In this document: positions 7,300-13,521 of the stretch, one piece after another
Numbering within the stretch: the stretch's first letter is position 1
Layout of the letters: every line of letters begins with the position of its first letter
Source: Geothermovivens sp964644845
GTDB taxonomy: Bacteria > Zhuqueibacterota > Zhuqueibacteria > Oleimicrobiales > Geothermoviventaceae
Assembly: GCA_964644845.1 (NCBI GenBank)
Contig: CAZXXS010000093.1
Span: forward strand, 1-19,059
Length of the DNA: 19,059 bases
Direction: 5' to 3'
The notes under the pieces: generated by a model
Database searches by the model: none
The model's input: the letters and a program-made list of their open reading frames with translations, nothing else
What the model was told of the DNA's origin: nothing
Program-made: the position numbers and the translations under genes

Positions 7300-7350
7300 C
7301 AGGAGTGTGTCCGGAATGCCCGTTCCGGCGCACTCCTGTTTGTGTGCTTT
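7300..7350 (+). terminator. Rho-independent-type terminator after rpsA
   Basis: CAGGAGTG (7300-7307) pairs with CACTCCTG (7331-7338), and CCGGAA (7311-7316) pairs with TTCCGG (7323-7328). A small internal loop separates the two helices and a 6-nt apical loop closes the hairpin. TTTGTGTGCTTT follows directly. It starts 19 nt after the rpsA stop codon. The stem is very stable; the T-tract is interrupted but present. Confidence 0.75.
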
Positions 7351-7373
7351 CGGCTGGTGTCCCAGCGGAGCTG

Positions 7374-7458
7374 ACCCAACTGCCAGGAAGTGCAAAAGGT
7401 ACCGCGCCCGAACTGTGCGGGCCTGGTAACGGAGCCTCTCCGAGGAAGACGGTTGGGT
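7374..7458 (+). ncRNA. Possible structured RNA (three-way junction) in the mtaB leader
   Basis: Three helices fit together with almost no linker. P1 is ACCCAAC (7374-7380) with GTTGGGT (7452-7458). P2 is TGCCAG (7381-7386) with CTGGTA (7423-7428), stacked after a 19-nt bulge on GCCCG/CGGGC (7406-7410/7418-7422). P3 is CGGAG/CTCCG (7430-7434/7438-7442). It lies between the rpsA terminator and a second terminator-like hairpin ahead of mtaB, the layout of an attenuation-type leader. It does not match a riboswitch class I know. Found by eye, without folding software or homologues. Confidence 0.35.
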
Positions 7459-7576
7459 TGGGGCAACTGAACGGAGGCGGTTTCTGCTGGTTTCCTGAGC
7501 AAGTGGGCTGCAAAGGCGGGACGCTGTGCGTCGTAGCACGGGGTGGAAGAACAGGACGCGTTCGTTTGTTTCAAGG

Positions 7577-7608
7577 AGAGAGTTGGTGAATTGCCAACTC
7601 TCTTTGCG
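7577..7608 (+). terminator. Terminator-like hairpin just upstream of mtaB
   Basis: AGAGAGTTGG (7577-7586) and CCAACTCTCT (7594-7603) form a perfect 10-bp stem with a 7-nt loop, followed by TTGCG. Flanking GG (7575-7576) can add two G-U pairs with TT (7604-7605). The T-run is short. It ends about 40 nt before the mtaB start, so it could attenuate mtaB or end a short leader transcript. CCAACT at 7376-7381 could pair with AGTTGG of the stem (7581-7586) as an alternative structure. Confidence 0.55.
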
Positions 7609-7644
7609 TAACGGGACGGCACGTGATTTTCGCGGGATTGCCAA

Positions 7645-9006
7645 GTGCAACATTCTCGAGCTGAAAATCGAAGAAAACGCGTTGCCTTTCGCACGTTTGG
7701 TTGCAAATTGAACCAGGCCGAATCGGCCATGTTGGCGGCGCAGTTCGAAAGGCGCGGCTGGGCCGTGGTAGATCTCGGGCAGGCTGCGGACCTGATTGTT
7801 GTGAACACGTGTGCCGTCACGGCACGCAGCGAAGCCAAGATCCGGCAAACCCTCCGACGTTTGGTACGTGAGCAGCCGAACGCGAAGGTGGCACTGGTCG
7901 GTTGTCTCAGCCAGCTTCGGCCGGACGCGCTGAAGGCGTTCCCGAACGTGCGCTGGATCCTTGGCTCCGACACGAAATTCGAGCTCCCGGAGGCTGTAGA
8001 AACCGGCAAACCGGAAATCGAGGTCGATGTCCAGGCTCGTGAATTCCGGTCTCCTCTCGTGGGTGACTTCAGCCCCCGTACGCGCGCGTTTCTGAAAATT
8101 CAGGATGGTTGCCGTTTTCGCTGCAGTTACTGCACAGTGCCGCTGGCGCGCGGGAGCAGCCGGAGTGCGCCGCCGGACCTGGTGCTGCGTCAATTCGACG
8201 AGCTTGTGGAAGCTGGCTACCGGGAAATTGTGCTCACCGGGGTGGACATCGGTTCGTACGGTTTGGACCTGGAACCTCGGCGTTCGCTGGCCTGGCTGTT
8301 GCGTCAGCTCACTGTGAGGGCGTACGACGCGCGGTTGCGTCTGAGCTCCGTAGAACCAACCGAACTCACAGACGAGTTGATCGAAGTGGTGGTAGACAGC
8401 CCGCAAATTTGCCGGCACTGGCACGTGCCGTTGCAAAGTGGAAGCGATCGAGTCTTGAGCAGAATGCGGCGTCCGTACAGGCGAGCGCATTTCACAGAGC
8501 GAGTGTTGCGTGCTGTGGAGACGCTGGCTCGGGTCGGACTGGGGAGCGACGTGATCGTAGGGTTCCCGGGTGAGACCGAAGAAGATCTGAAAGAAACCCT
8601 GGCTGTTGTGCAGGAGCTCCCGTTCACCTACGTCCACGTGTTTCCCTACTCTCCCAGGCCCGGCACGGCAGCCTACGGGTTAACCGACGATGTCCCCAAA
8701 GCAGTGAAAGTCGAGCGGAGCAGGAGGGTCCGAGAGCTGGTGACTGAAAAGCGCGGTGCTTTTTTGCGTTCGCTGGAGGGCGCAACAGCCGAGGTTCTTG
8801 TGGAGGGACGTCGCCGAGGCGAGCTGTGGAGCGGGCTGAGTTCGGAGTACGTTCGCGTGTACCTGCGCAGTCCGCTCGATCTGACGAACTACCTCGTTCG
8901 CGTTCAGCTCGGCAAGCCTTACCGGGACGGCGTTCTCGGGACTTTGCTCGATCCCGGGGCTGAAGGAGCCCGCGCTGCAAGGAAAAATGTCGCGATTGAA
9001 ATTTAG
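7645..9006 (+). CDS. mtaB: tRNA (t6A37) methylthiotransferase MtaB
   Basis: MtaB is a radical-SAM enzyme that adds a methylthio group to t6A at position 37 of tRNAs reading ANN codons, using two [4Fe-4S] clusters. The 453-residue protein has the N-terminal UPF0004 domain with cluster cysteines C20 (FGCKLNQAES), C56 (VVNTCAVTARSE) and C87 (LVGCLSQ). It then has the radical-SAM motif CRFRCSYC (C156, C160, C163), LTGVDIGSYG, HVPLQSGSD and DVIVGFPGETEED, and a C-terminal TRAM-like RNA-binding region. FGCKLNQAE and GVDIGSYG are typical of MtaB rather than MiaB or RimO. GTG 7645 is the only conventional start between an in-frame stop (7624) and the first conserved motif; its ribosome site is weak. 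A terminator follows immediately. Confidence 0.93.
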   Translation: MQHSRAENRRKRVAFRTFGCKLNQAESAMLAAQFERRGWAVVDLGQAADLIVVNTCAVTARSEAKIRQTLRRLVREQPNAKVALVGCLSQLRPDALKAFPNVRWILGSDTKFELPEAVETGKPEIEVDVQAREFRSPLVGDFSPRTRAFLKIQDGCRFRCSYCTVPLARGSSRSAPPDLVLRQFDELVEAGYREIVLTGVDIGSYGLDLEPRRSLAWLLRQLTVRAYDARLRLSSVEPTELTDELIEVVVDSPQICRHWHVPLQSGSDRVLSRMRRPYRRAHFTERVLRAVETLARVGLGSDVIVGFPGETEEDLKETLAVVQELPFTYVHVFPYSPRPGTAAYGLTDDVPKAVKVERSRRVRELVTEKRGAFLRSLEGATAEVLVEGRRRGELWSGLSSEYVRVYLRSPLDLTNYLVRVQLGKPYRDGVLGTLLDPGAEGARAARKNVAIEI

Positions 9007-9032
9007 ACTTGCGAGGGAACGCAAGTTGTTTT
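9007..9032 (+). terminator. Rho-independent terminator after mtaB
   Basis: ACTTGCG (9007-9013), a 6-nt loop AGGGAA, CGCAAGT (9020-9026), then TGTTTT. The perfect 7-bp stem begins at the base after the mtaB stop codon and is followed by a T-rich tail. This is the clearest classical terminator in the window and separates the mtaB and miaB transcripts. Confidence 0.8.
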
Positions 9033-9034
9033 AA

Positions 9035-9484
9035 CATTGGGATGACGGGAGCAGGCAGGGTCTGGTTGAGCTTTTGCGGAAACCGTCGGGAACCTGCTTG
9101 CGCGTTGGTTTCGACCGCCGGCGTGCGTTGTTGCTGAAACGCCGCGGGGACTCAAGTTGCCGTGGCGAGTTTGCGCGTCCGGACTGGTCACGGCGCTCTG
9201 ACGTGCTTTGCGTCGGTTCCGCGTCGAACGCACGCGTTCCAGTCTGCGCACCATCTCGTGGCTGTGGTCCGGGTTCGGGGCAACAGACAGTCAGCCCCGC
9301 TCTGCTCGGTGGAGGTGGCTCTTTGGGTCTCCCTCGGCAAGCGGGGTGGTACCAGTTTTCACGGTTGTTTTTGGCTGCGGCGACGCTACGATCTGTTGGG
9401 CCTCCGCTGGACGTTTGCGGGTCGGGGGGAGCTCGCTGTCTGTCAAATGGAAGGTAGGGAGATCGGGACAAAGTTGGACAGGAG
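9035..9484. other. 450-nt hairpin-rich gap between mtaB and miaB
   Basis: Open frames here on both strands have unnatural Arg/Cys/Ser/Pro-rich composition and no recognisable motif, so it is treated as non-coding. Several inverted repeats are visible: GCAGGCAGG/CCTGCTTGC (9051-9059/9093-9101, one G-U pair) enclosing GGTT/AACC, CGGCGT/ACGCCG (9119-9124/9139-9144), and GGGGC/GCCCC (9277-9281/9294-9298). CTACGATCTG at 9386-9395, 89 nt before miaB, resembles a -10 region. No known RNA family was recognised. Confidence 0.4.
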
Positions 9485-10855
9485 ATGAGCGAAAGGAAAC
9501 CGAAAACTTTCTACATAAAGACTTACGGCTGCCAGATGAACAAGTACGACTCCGAACTGGTAGCCGGATTGCTGCAGCAGCATGGGCTGCGCCCCGCTGC
9601 GGCGCCGGAGGATGCGGATGTCATCCTGGTGAACACCTGCGCAGTGCGCGAGCACGCCGAGCAGCGCGTGTTGGGACACCTGACACAACTGCGGCTTCAC
9701 AAGCAGGCGGACCCCGCGCGGAAAATCGGCGTTCTGGGTTGCATGGCTGAGCGAATGGGAGACGAGCTCGTTGCAAAACGACCCTTTGTGGATTTCGTCC
9801 TCGGCCCAGCCAGCTACCGGAAGCTTCCCGCCCTCTTGGGCCTGGACGAGCAGCCCGAGTGGGAAGAAACTGCCGAGGACAGGCTTGAGACCTACACCGA
9901 CATTTTCCCGGCCCACACGGAGGGTGTGGCGGCTTGGATCGCGGTCATGCGGGGGTGCAACAACTTCTGCTCGTACTGCATCGTACCGTACGTGCGTGGA
10001 CGCGAACGCAGCCGTCCCGCTGCTGACGTGGTGAGAGAGGTCCAGCGCCTGGTTGAGCAGGGCTACCTGGAGGTGACTCTCCTGGGCCAGAACGTGAACA
10101 GCTACTGGGACGGCAAACACGATTTCAGCGATTTGCTAAGGATGGTTGCCTCCGTGGAAGGCCTTGCGCGGATTCGTTTCGCGACGTCACACCCAAAAGA
10201 TCTGTCGGACAAATTGATCGACACGATTGCTGGCGATCCGAAAATTTGCAAGCACGTGCATCTGCCAGTGCAATCCGGTTCCAGCCGGATTTTGCGGCTA
10301 ATGAACCGCAAGTACACCCGCGAGCAGTACCTGGATCGGGTGCAGCGTATTCGTCAGGCCATCCCGGACGTCGCCTTGACGACGGATATCATCGTTGGTT
10401 TCCCGGGCGAGACGGAGGAGGATTTCGGACAAACGCGTTCGTTGCTTGAAGAGGTGGAGTACGACGGTGCTTTTGTGTTCCACTACTCGGTGCGGCCGGG
10501 TACGGCAGCCGCACGACTTCCAGACGACGTTCCGCGCGAAGAAAAAATCGCGCGTTTGGAAGAGTTGAACCGGTTGCAGAAGAAAATCTCGCTCAAAAAG
10601 AACCGGGCGCTTGTCGGTCGCGTCGAAGCGGTTCTGGTCGAAGGCCCAAATCGCAAACGGCCGGGGCAGTACATCGGTCGCACGGAAACGAACAAGATCG
10701 TTGTCTTTCGGCCTACGCGGGAGGCGTCGCGGCAGGGCATTGTGAAGCTTAAGATTGTGGATGCTTCAGCTCACACCCTGTTCGGGCGTGAACTCGACGC
10801 AGGAGAAAAAGAAACGACTTCTACAATCGCGGTTGCGGCGGCATCGGAAGATTAA
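9485..10855 (+). CDS. miaB: tRNA (i6A37) methylthiotransferase MiaB
   Basis: MiaB converts i6A37 to ms2i6A37 in tRNAs reading UNN codons. It is a radical-SAM enzyme with two [4Fe-4S] clusters, like its neighbour MtaB. The 456-residue protein shows KTYGCQMNKYDSE (C16), ILVNTCAVREHAEQR (C52), VLGCMAER (C86), the radical-SAM triad GCNNFCSYCIVPYVRGRERSR (C158, C162, C165), LGQNVNSY, HVHLPVQSGSSRIL, TDIIVGFPGETEEDF and a C-terminal TRAM domain (about 380-435). YGCQMN and GCNNFCSYC are diagnostic for MiaB. The ATG has no well-spaced Shine-Dalgarno: GGAG touches it and a GGA lies 6 nt away. The lapA-like gene follows after 16 nt, so co-transcription is likely. Confidence 0.96.
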   Translation: MSERKPKTFYIKTYGCQMNKYDSELVAGLLQQHGLRPAAAPEDADVILVNTCAVREHAEQRVLGHLTQLRLHKQADPARKIGVLGCMAERMGDELVAKRPFVDFVLGPASYRKLPALLGLDEQPEWEETAEDRLETYTDIFPAHTEGVAAWIAVMRGCNNFCSYCIVPYVRGRERSRPAADVVREVQRLVEQGYLEVTLLGQNVNSYWDGKHDFSDLLRMVASVEGLARIRFATSHPKDLSDKLIDTIAGDPKICKHVHLPVQSGSSRILRLMNRKYTREQYLDRVQRIRQAIPDVALTTDIIVGFPGETEEDFGQTRSLLEEVEYDGAFVFHYSVRPGTAAARLPDDVPREEKIARLEELNRLQKKISLKKNRALVGRVEAVLVEGPNRKRPGQYIGRTETNKIVVFRPTREASRQGIVKLKIVDASAHTLFGRELDAGEKETTSTIAVAAASED

Positions 10856-10858
10856 GTC

Positions 10859-10870
10859 GGAGGAAGGAGG
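10859..10870 (+). promoter_or_regulatory. Tandem Shine-Dalgarno that fixes the lapA-like start
   Basis: GGAGGAAGGAGG lies immediately after the miaB stop. Its first GGAGG is 8 nt from ATG 10872. This decides against the longer upstream open frame beginning at 10755 inside miaB. Confidence 0.75.
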
Positions 10871-10871
10871 C

Positions 10872-11186
10872 ATGTGGATCATTCGCTGGCTCGTCGGTGC
10901 GGTCATCCTGCTGATCGTGATCGGTTTCGCTTTGCAGAACCAGGAGCAGACCGTGTCGGTGAGCTTTTTGAAGTGGCACACGCCAAACCTGCCGCTGTGG
11001 GTTTACCTCTACGCGTCGTTTGCCGTTGGGCTGTTGACGTGGTTCCTGGTGAGCATTGGGAACACGTTGTCGCTAAAGGCAGAAGTCCGCAGAGCGCAGA
11101 AGGAGGTGAAGCGACTGCAGGAGGAGCTGGATCGCCTGCGAAATTTGTCGATCGAGGCGGACGAAGGCGAAGAAACGGCAGCCTGA
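10872..11186 (+). CDS. lapA: LapA-domain (DUF1049) membrane protein
   Basis: This 104-residue inner-membrane protein has two membrane segments (about 4-20, WLVGAVILLIVIGFALQ, and 42-62, LWVYLYASFAVGLLTWFLV) joined by the typical LapA stretch QNQEQTVSVSFLKWHTPNLPL. A charged coiled coil follows (about 68-92, LKAEVRRAQKEVKRLQEELD), then an acidic end. In E. coli LapA partners LapB in controlling lipopolysaccharide synthesis through FtsH-dependent LpxC turnover. Finding a LapB-like gene directly downstream supports the same pairing, although DUF1049 proteins also occur in bacteria without LPS. The start is set by the tandem ribosome site. Family assignment is firm; the LPS role is inference. Confidence 0.82.
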   Translation: MWIIRWLVGAVILLIVIGFALQNQEQTVSVSFLKWHTPNLPLWVYLYASFAVGLLTWFLVSIGNTLSLKAEVRRAQKEVKRLQEELDRLRNLSIEADEGEETAA

Positions 11187-11263
11187 TCCGGGTTGCCAGT
11201 TGACTTGCGGCGGGTTCTTCGAGGTGCGGCTGAGCTGGAAGTGGCCCAGAGTGGGAGCTGGTG

Positions 11264-12415
11264 ATGGGTAACGTGGAAATCTGGTACGTGTTGGCGGTGG
11301 CGGTGATCGTCGCCGGGGCGGCGGTTGCGATTGTTCTGGTTCGCAGGAGCAGGCGGGGCGAAACGGCTGACGACCTCTACACCTTGGGGCTGAACTACCT
11401 GCTGGCTGGAGACCTGGACCGGGCCCTGGACGCGCTCAAGCGGAGTGTGGCCAAGAACACCTCCAACATCGACGCCTACATTCGGATTGGTGACATTCTC
11501 AGGCAGAAAGGGCAGCTGGAGCGGGCCATCAAGATTCACCGCGAGCTGACTGTGCGCTCGGGATTACGCAAGGACCAGCTGATGGCCATTTACCGGAGCC
11601 TGGTGGAAGATTACCGGGCTGCCGGAGAAGACAAGAAGGCTGCTGCTGTTCTTGAAAAGATGCTCCAGCTACAGAAAAACGACCCGTGGGCTTTGCGAAC
11701 TCTGGTGGAAGTGCACGAGACACTGGAGGAGTGGGACAGGGCGGCTGAATGGCGGCGTAAGTGGCAGAAAGTTCAGGGTGTGGACCAGTCGCACATTTTG
11801 GCTCTCTACAAAGTGGAGCAAGGGCGCAAGGCGATCCAGCAGGGTCGGGAGAAAGAAGGTCGAATTCGGTTTCGCGAAGCCATGAAACTGGATTCGGGTT
11901 GCGCAGCGGCCTACCTGGAGCTTTGCGACTCCTACATCCGCGAGGGACGCGAAAAAGACGCACTGAAGACGCTCCGTGAATTTGTGCACAAGGCCCCGCG
12001 GCAGGCTTACCTGGCCTTCGACCGCATCCACGATGTCCTGTTCCGGATTGGCCAGTACGGTGAGGTGGAAACCATCCTTTCTGACCTGATCCAGCAGAAT
12101 CCCGAGGCCGTTCGAGCAAGATTGTCCCTCGCTGAGGTGTACGAAAAAAAGGGCGAGCTGGACGAAGCTGTCCGGCTTTGTGAAGAAGCGCTGTCGCACG
12201 ACCCGGACTCGCTCCAGGCCCGGGCTCAGTTGATTCGCCTCTACCGGAAGCGTGGAAACCTCCAAGAAGCGCTTCGTTTGGCGGAGGAAGTGGCGGAAAA
12301 GACGGCGCGCGAGAAGGCCGTTTTCATTTGCAGCCAGTGTGGGTACCAGTCTGACCAGTACTTCTGGCGGTGCCCGAAATGTGGGGCCTGGCAGCCGGCG
12401 TTTGAGCGGCAGTAG
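11264..12415 (+). CDS. lapB: LapB/YciM-like TPR protein with C-terminal metal-binding ribbon
   Basis: The protein (383 residues from this start) has the LapB architecture: an N-terminal membrane anchor (about 6-26), cytoplasmic TPR repeats (for example LYTLGLNYLLAGDLDRALDA, AYIRIGDILRQKGQLERAIK and ARLSLAEVYEKKGELDEAVR), and a C-terminal rubredoxin-like knuckle, CSQC (C356, C359) and CPKC (C370, C373) with GYQSDQYFWR between. In E. coli LapB is an adaptor that delivers LpxC to FtsH and so limits LPS synthesis. ATG 11264 is preferred over GTG 11261 because GGGAG (11253-11257) is then 6 nt away. It follows the lapA-like gene by 77 nt. Family evidence is strong; LpxC regulation is inferred from homology and context. 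Confidence 0.87.
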   Translation: MGNVEIWYVLAVAVIVAGAAVAIVLVRRSRRGETADDLYTLGLNYLLAGDLDRALDALKRSVAKNTSNIDAYIRIGDILRQKGQLERAIKIHRELTVRSGLRKDQLMAIYRSLVEDYRAAGEDKKAAAVLEKMLQLQKNDPWALRTLVEVHETLEEWDRAAEWRRKWQKVQGVDQSHILALYKVEQGRKAIQQGREKEGRIRFREAMKLDSGCAAAYLELCDSYIREGREKDALKTLREFVHKAPRQAYLAFDRIHDVLFRIGQYGEVETILSDLIQQNPEAVRARLSLAEVYEKKGELDEAVRLCEEALSHDPDSLQARAQLIRLYRKRGNLQEALRLAEEVAEKTAREKAVFICSQCGYQSDQYFWRCPKCGAWQPAFERQ

Positions 12416-12440
12416 GAACCGGCAGGAGGCGCGAACCGAA

Positions 12441-13346
12441 ATGCACACCGGTGCGGTCAAGAGGGGAAGAAAACCAGGACTGCCACCGTTTTGGGTGCGC
12501 ATCGGTGCGGCGTTGGTGTTGTTTGTGGCGACGATCACAACGGCTGTGCAGGCCCAAGACCTGGTGGACCGCATTCGGCAGATGGATGTTCGAGAATTGC
12601 GCGAGAAACTGCCGGAGCTTGAAGCGAAATTTCCGGGGAATCCAGTCGTGTTGTACATCAAGGGCATGCTTTCGGAGGACGGGGAGACGGCCCTTGGTTA
12701 CTACGAGAAGTTGCTCGAAAAGCATCCCGAAAGTCGGCTGGCCCCGGACGCGGCTTTGCGGATCTGTCAGTACTACTTTGCGAAGGGGCTCTACACGACT
12801 TGCCGTTCGCACTGTGCTGCGTTGCTGCGCAAGTGGCCACATTCCAGAGCTGCCGAAACTGCCGAGTACCTTCTTGCCTCGTCGTTTTTTGCCGCTGGTC
12901 AGTTCGACTCCGCCTACGTACGTTTACGCCGTTTCGTTGAGCGTCACCCGACCTCATCGCTACTGCCTTTGGTGAAAGAGGACTTGGCCTCGTTTCGTGA
13001 CAGGGCTCGTGTGGTTACCCCGGGTGGCGGAAACAGACCGTTGCCTTCCGTGCAGGAGAAAGGGCGGTCGAAGCAGTCGACCTCGCCGGGCGAGGCAACA
13101 CAAACGTCGGGTTTTGCTGTTCAGGTGGGGGCTTTCCGCTCGAAATCGAACGCCCTGCGCCAAAAGAAAATTCTGGAAGAGCTCGGGTACCTTGTCCGTG
13201 TGGTTGAGAAACAGCGCGGTGGCAAAAGACTGTGGGCTGTGTGGGTCGGGGACTTCAAGGAGTACCGTCAGGCGCATCAGTTTGGTGAGGAGCTGCAAAG
13301 CCGCCTGGGCATTCCTTACCGAGTGGTGAGTGTCGAAGGTCCGTGA
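12441..13346 (+). CDS. Exported TPR/SPOR-domain protein
   Basis: The 301-residue protein has a signal peptide (residues 1-38: basic N-terminus, hydrophobic core GAALVLFVATITTA, cleavage after AVQA). Tetratricopeptide-like helices at about 50-185 resemble the YbgF/CpoB type (YYEKLLEKHPESRLAPDAAL; AEYLLASSFFAAGQFDSAYV). A Ser/Pro/Gly linker leads to a C-terminal SPOR domain (about 224-297: FAVQVGAFRSKSNALRQKKI, then LWAVWVGDFKEYRQA). SPOR domains bind denuded septal peptidoglycan, so a periplasmic role in division or wall remodelling is likely. The open frame extends upstream into lapB, but ATG 12441 has AGGAGG at 12424-12429 and starts a proper signal sequence. It is 25 nt from lapB, probably the same operon. 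Confidence 0.85.
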   Translation: MHTGAVKRGRKPGLPPFWVRIGAALVLFVATITTAVQAQDLVDRIRQMDVRELREKLPELEAKFPGNPVVLYIKGMLSEDGETALGYYEKLLEKHPESRLAPDAALRICQYYFAKGLYTTCRSHCAALLRKWPHSRAAETAEYLLASSFFAAGQFDSAYVRLRRFVERHPTSSLLPLVKEDLASFRDRARVVTPGGGNRPLPSVQEKGRSKQSTSPGEATQTSGFAVQVGAFRSKSNALRQKKILEELGYLVRVVEKQRGGKRLWAVWVGDFKEYRQAHQFGEELQSRLGIPYRVVSVEGP

Positions 13347-13457
13347 CTGGCCGGACCGTGAGGCGTGCGCGTCTGGGCAGCGGGGCGTAACACTCGGCAC
13401 GCATTTCGAGCTGGTTCCCGGATTCAGGTTCTGCCCTCGGCTTCGACACGGTCCGGC
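13338..13457 (+). promoter_or_regulatory. Leader with competing long-range inverted repeats before the homocysteine methyltransferase gene
   Basis: GCCGGACCGTG (13350-13360) and CACGGTCCGGC (13447-13457) are perfect 11-bp inverted repeats enclosing 86 nt. That interior can form GCGTGC/GCACGC (13363-13368/13397-13402) and GGGCAG/CTGCCC (13375-13380/13431-13436); these two interleave, so they are alternatives or a pseudoknot. The left arm's CGGACC (13352-13357) can instead pair with GGTCCG at 13338-13343 across the stop codon of the SPOR gene. No known riboswitch consensus was matched. The structure ends 64 nt before the GTG start. Confidence 0.4.
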
Positions 13458-13521
13458 AATTCAGTCTGGGGGGTGAAAAACGCATTCGGCCGCTGGATTC
13501 AAGACAAAAAGGAACGCGCTG

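Noticed and set aside
7381..7443. Resemblance to a cobalamin riboswitch core (AGTGCAAAAGG and GAACTGTG segments)
   Set aside because: The conserved B12 box and the proper order of the surrounding helices are absent, and the best pairing gives a different three-way junction.
4950..8009. 1019-residue open frame on the - strand, antisense to rpsA and the start of mtaB
   Set aside because: It lies antisense to S1, whose motifs are unmistakable. Its translation is Phe/Leu/Arg/Ser low-complexity opposite the Ala/Glu tail and has no domain. Codon bias in a GC-rich genome explains its length.
6676..8637. 653-residue open frame on the - strand opposite rpsA tail and mtaB
   Set aside because: Same cause: it mirrors GAA/GAG/GCG-rich codons and overlaps the clearly conserved mtaB.
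9098..9125. TTGGTTTCGAC resembles the 5' end of tmRNA
   Set aside because: No tRNA-like 3' end with a TTCRANTC loop and CCA, and no tag-peptide reading frame, is found in the following 400 nt.
9074..9457. 127-residue + strand open frame in the mtaB-miaB gap
   Set aside because: Arg/Ser/Gly/Cys-rich composition, no ribosome site or motif; overlapping frames of similar quality exist in all phases.
10755..11186. Longer start for the lapA-like gene inside miaB (143 residues)
   Set aside because: The extra residues overlap miaB out of frame and are not LapA-like. The tandem GGAGG before ATG 10872 gives a standard LapA N-terminus.
12252..12440. Longer start for the SPOR protein inside the lapB-like gene
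   Set aside because: It would bury the signal peptide behind about 60 Arg-rich residues. ATG 12441 has a ribosome site and starts directly with a normal signal sequence.
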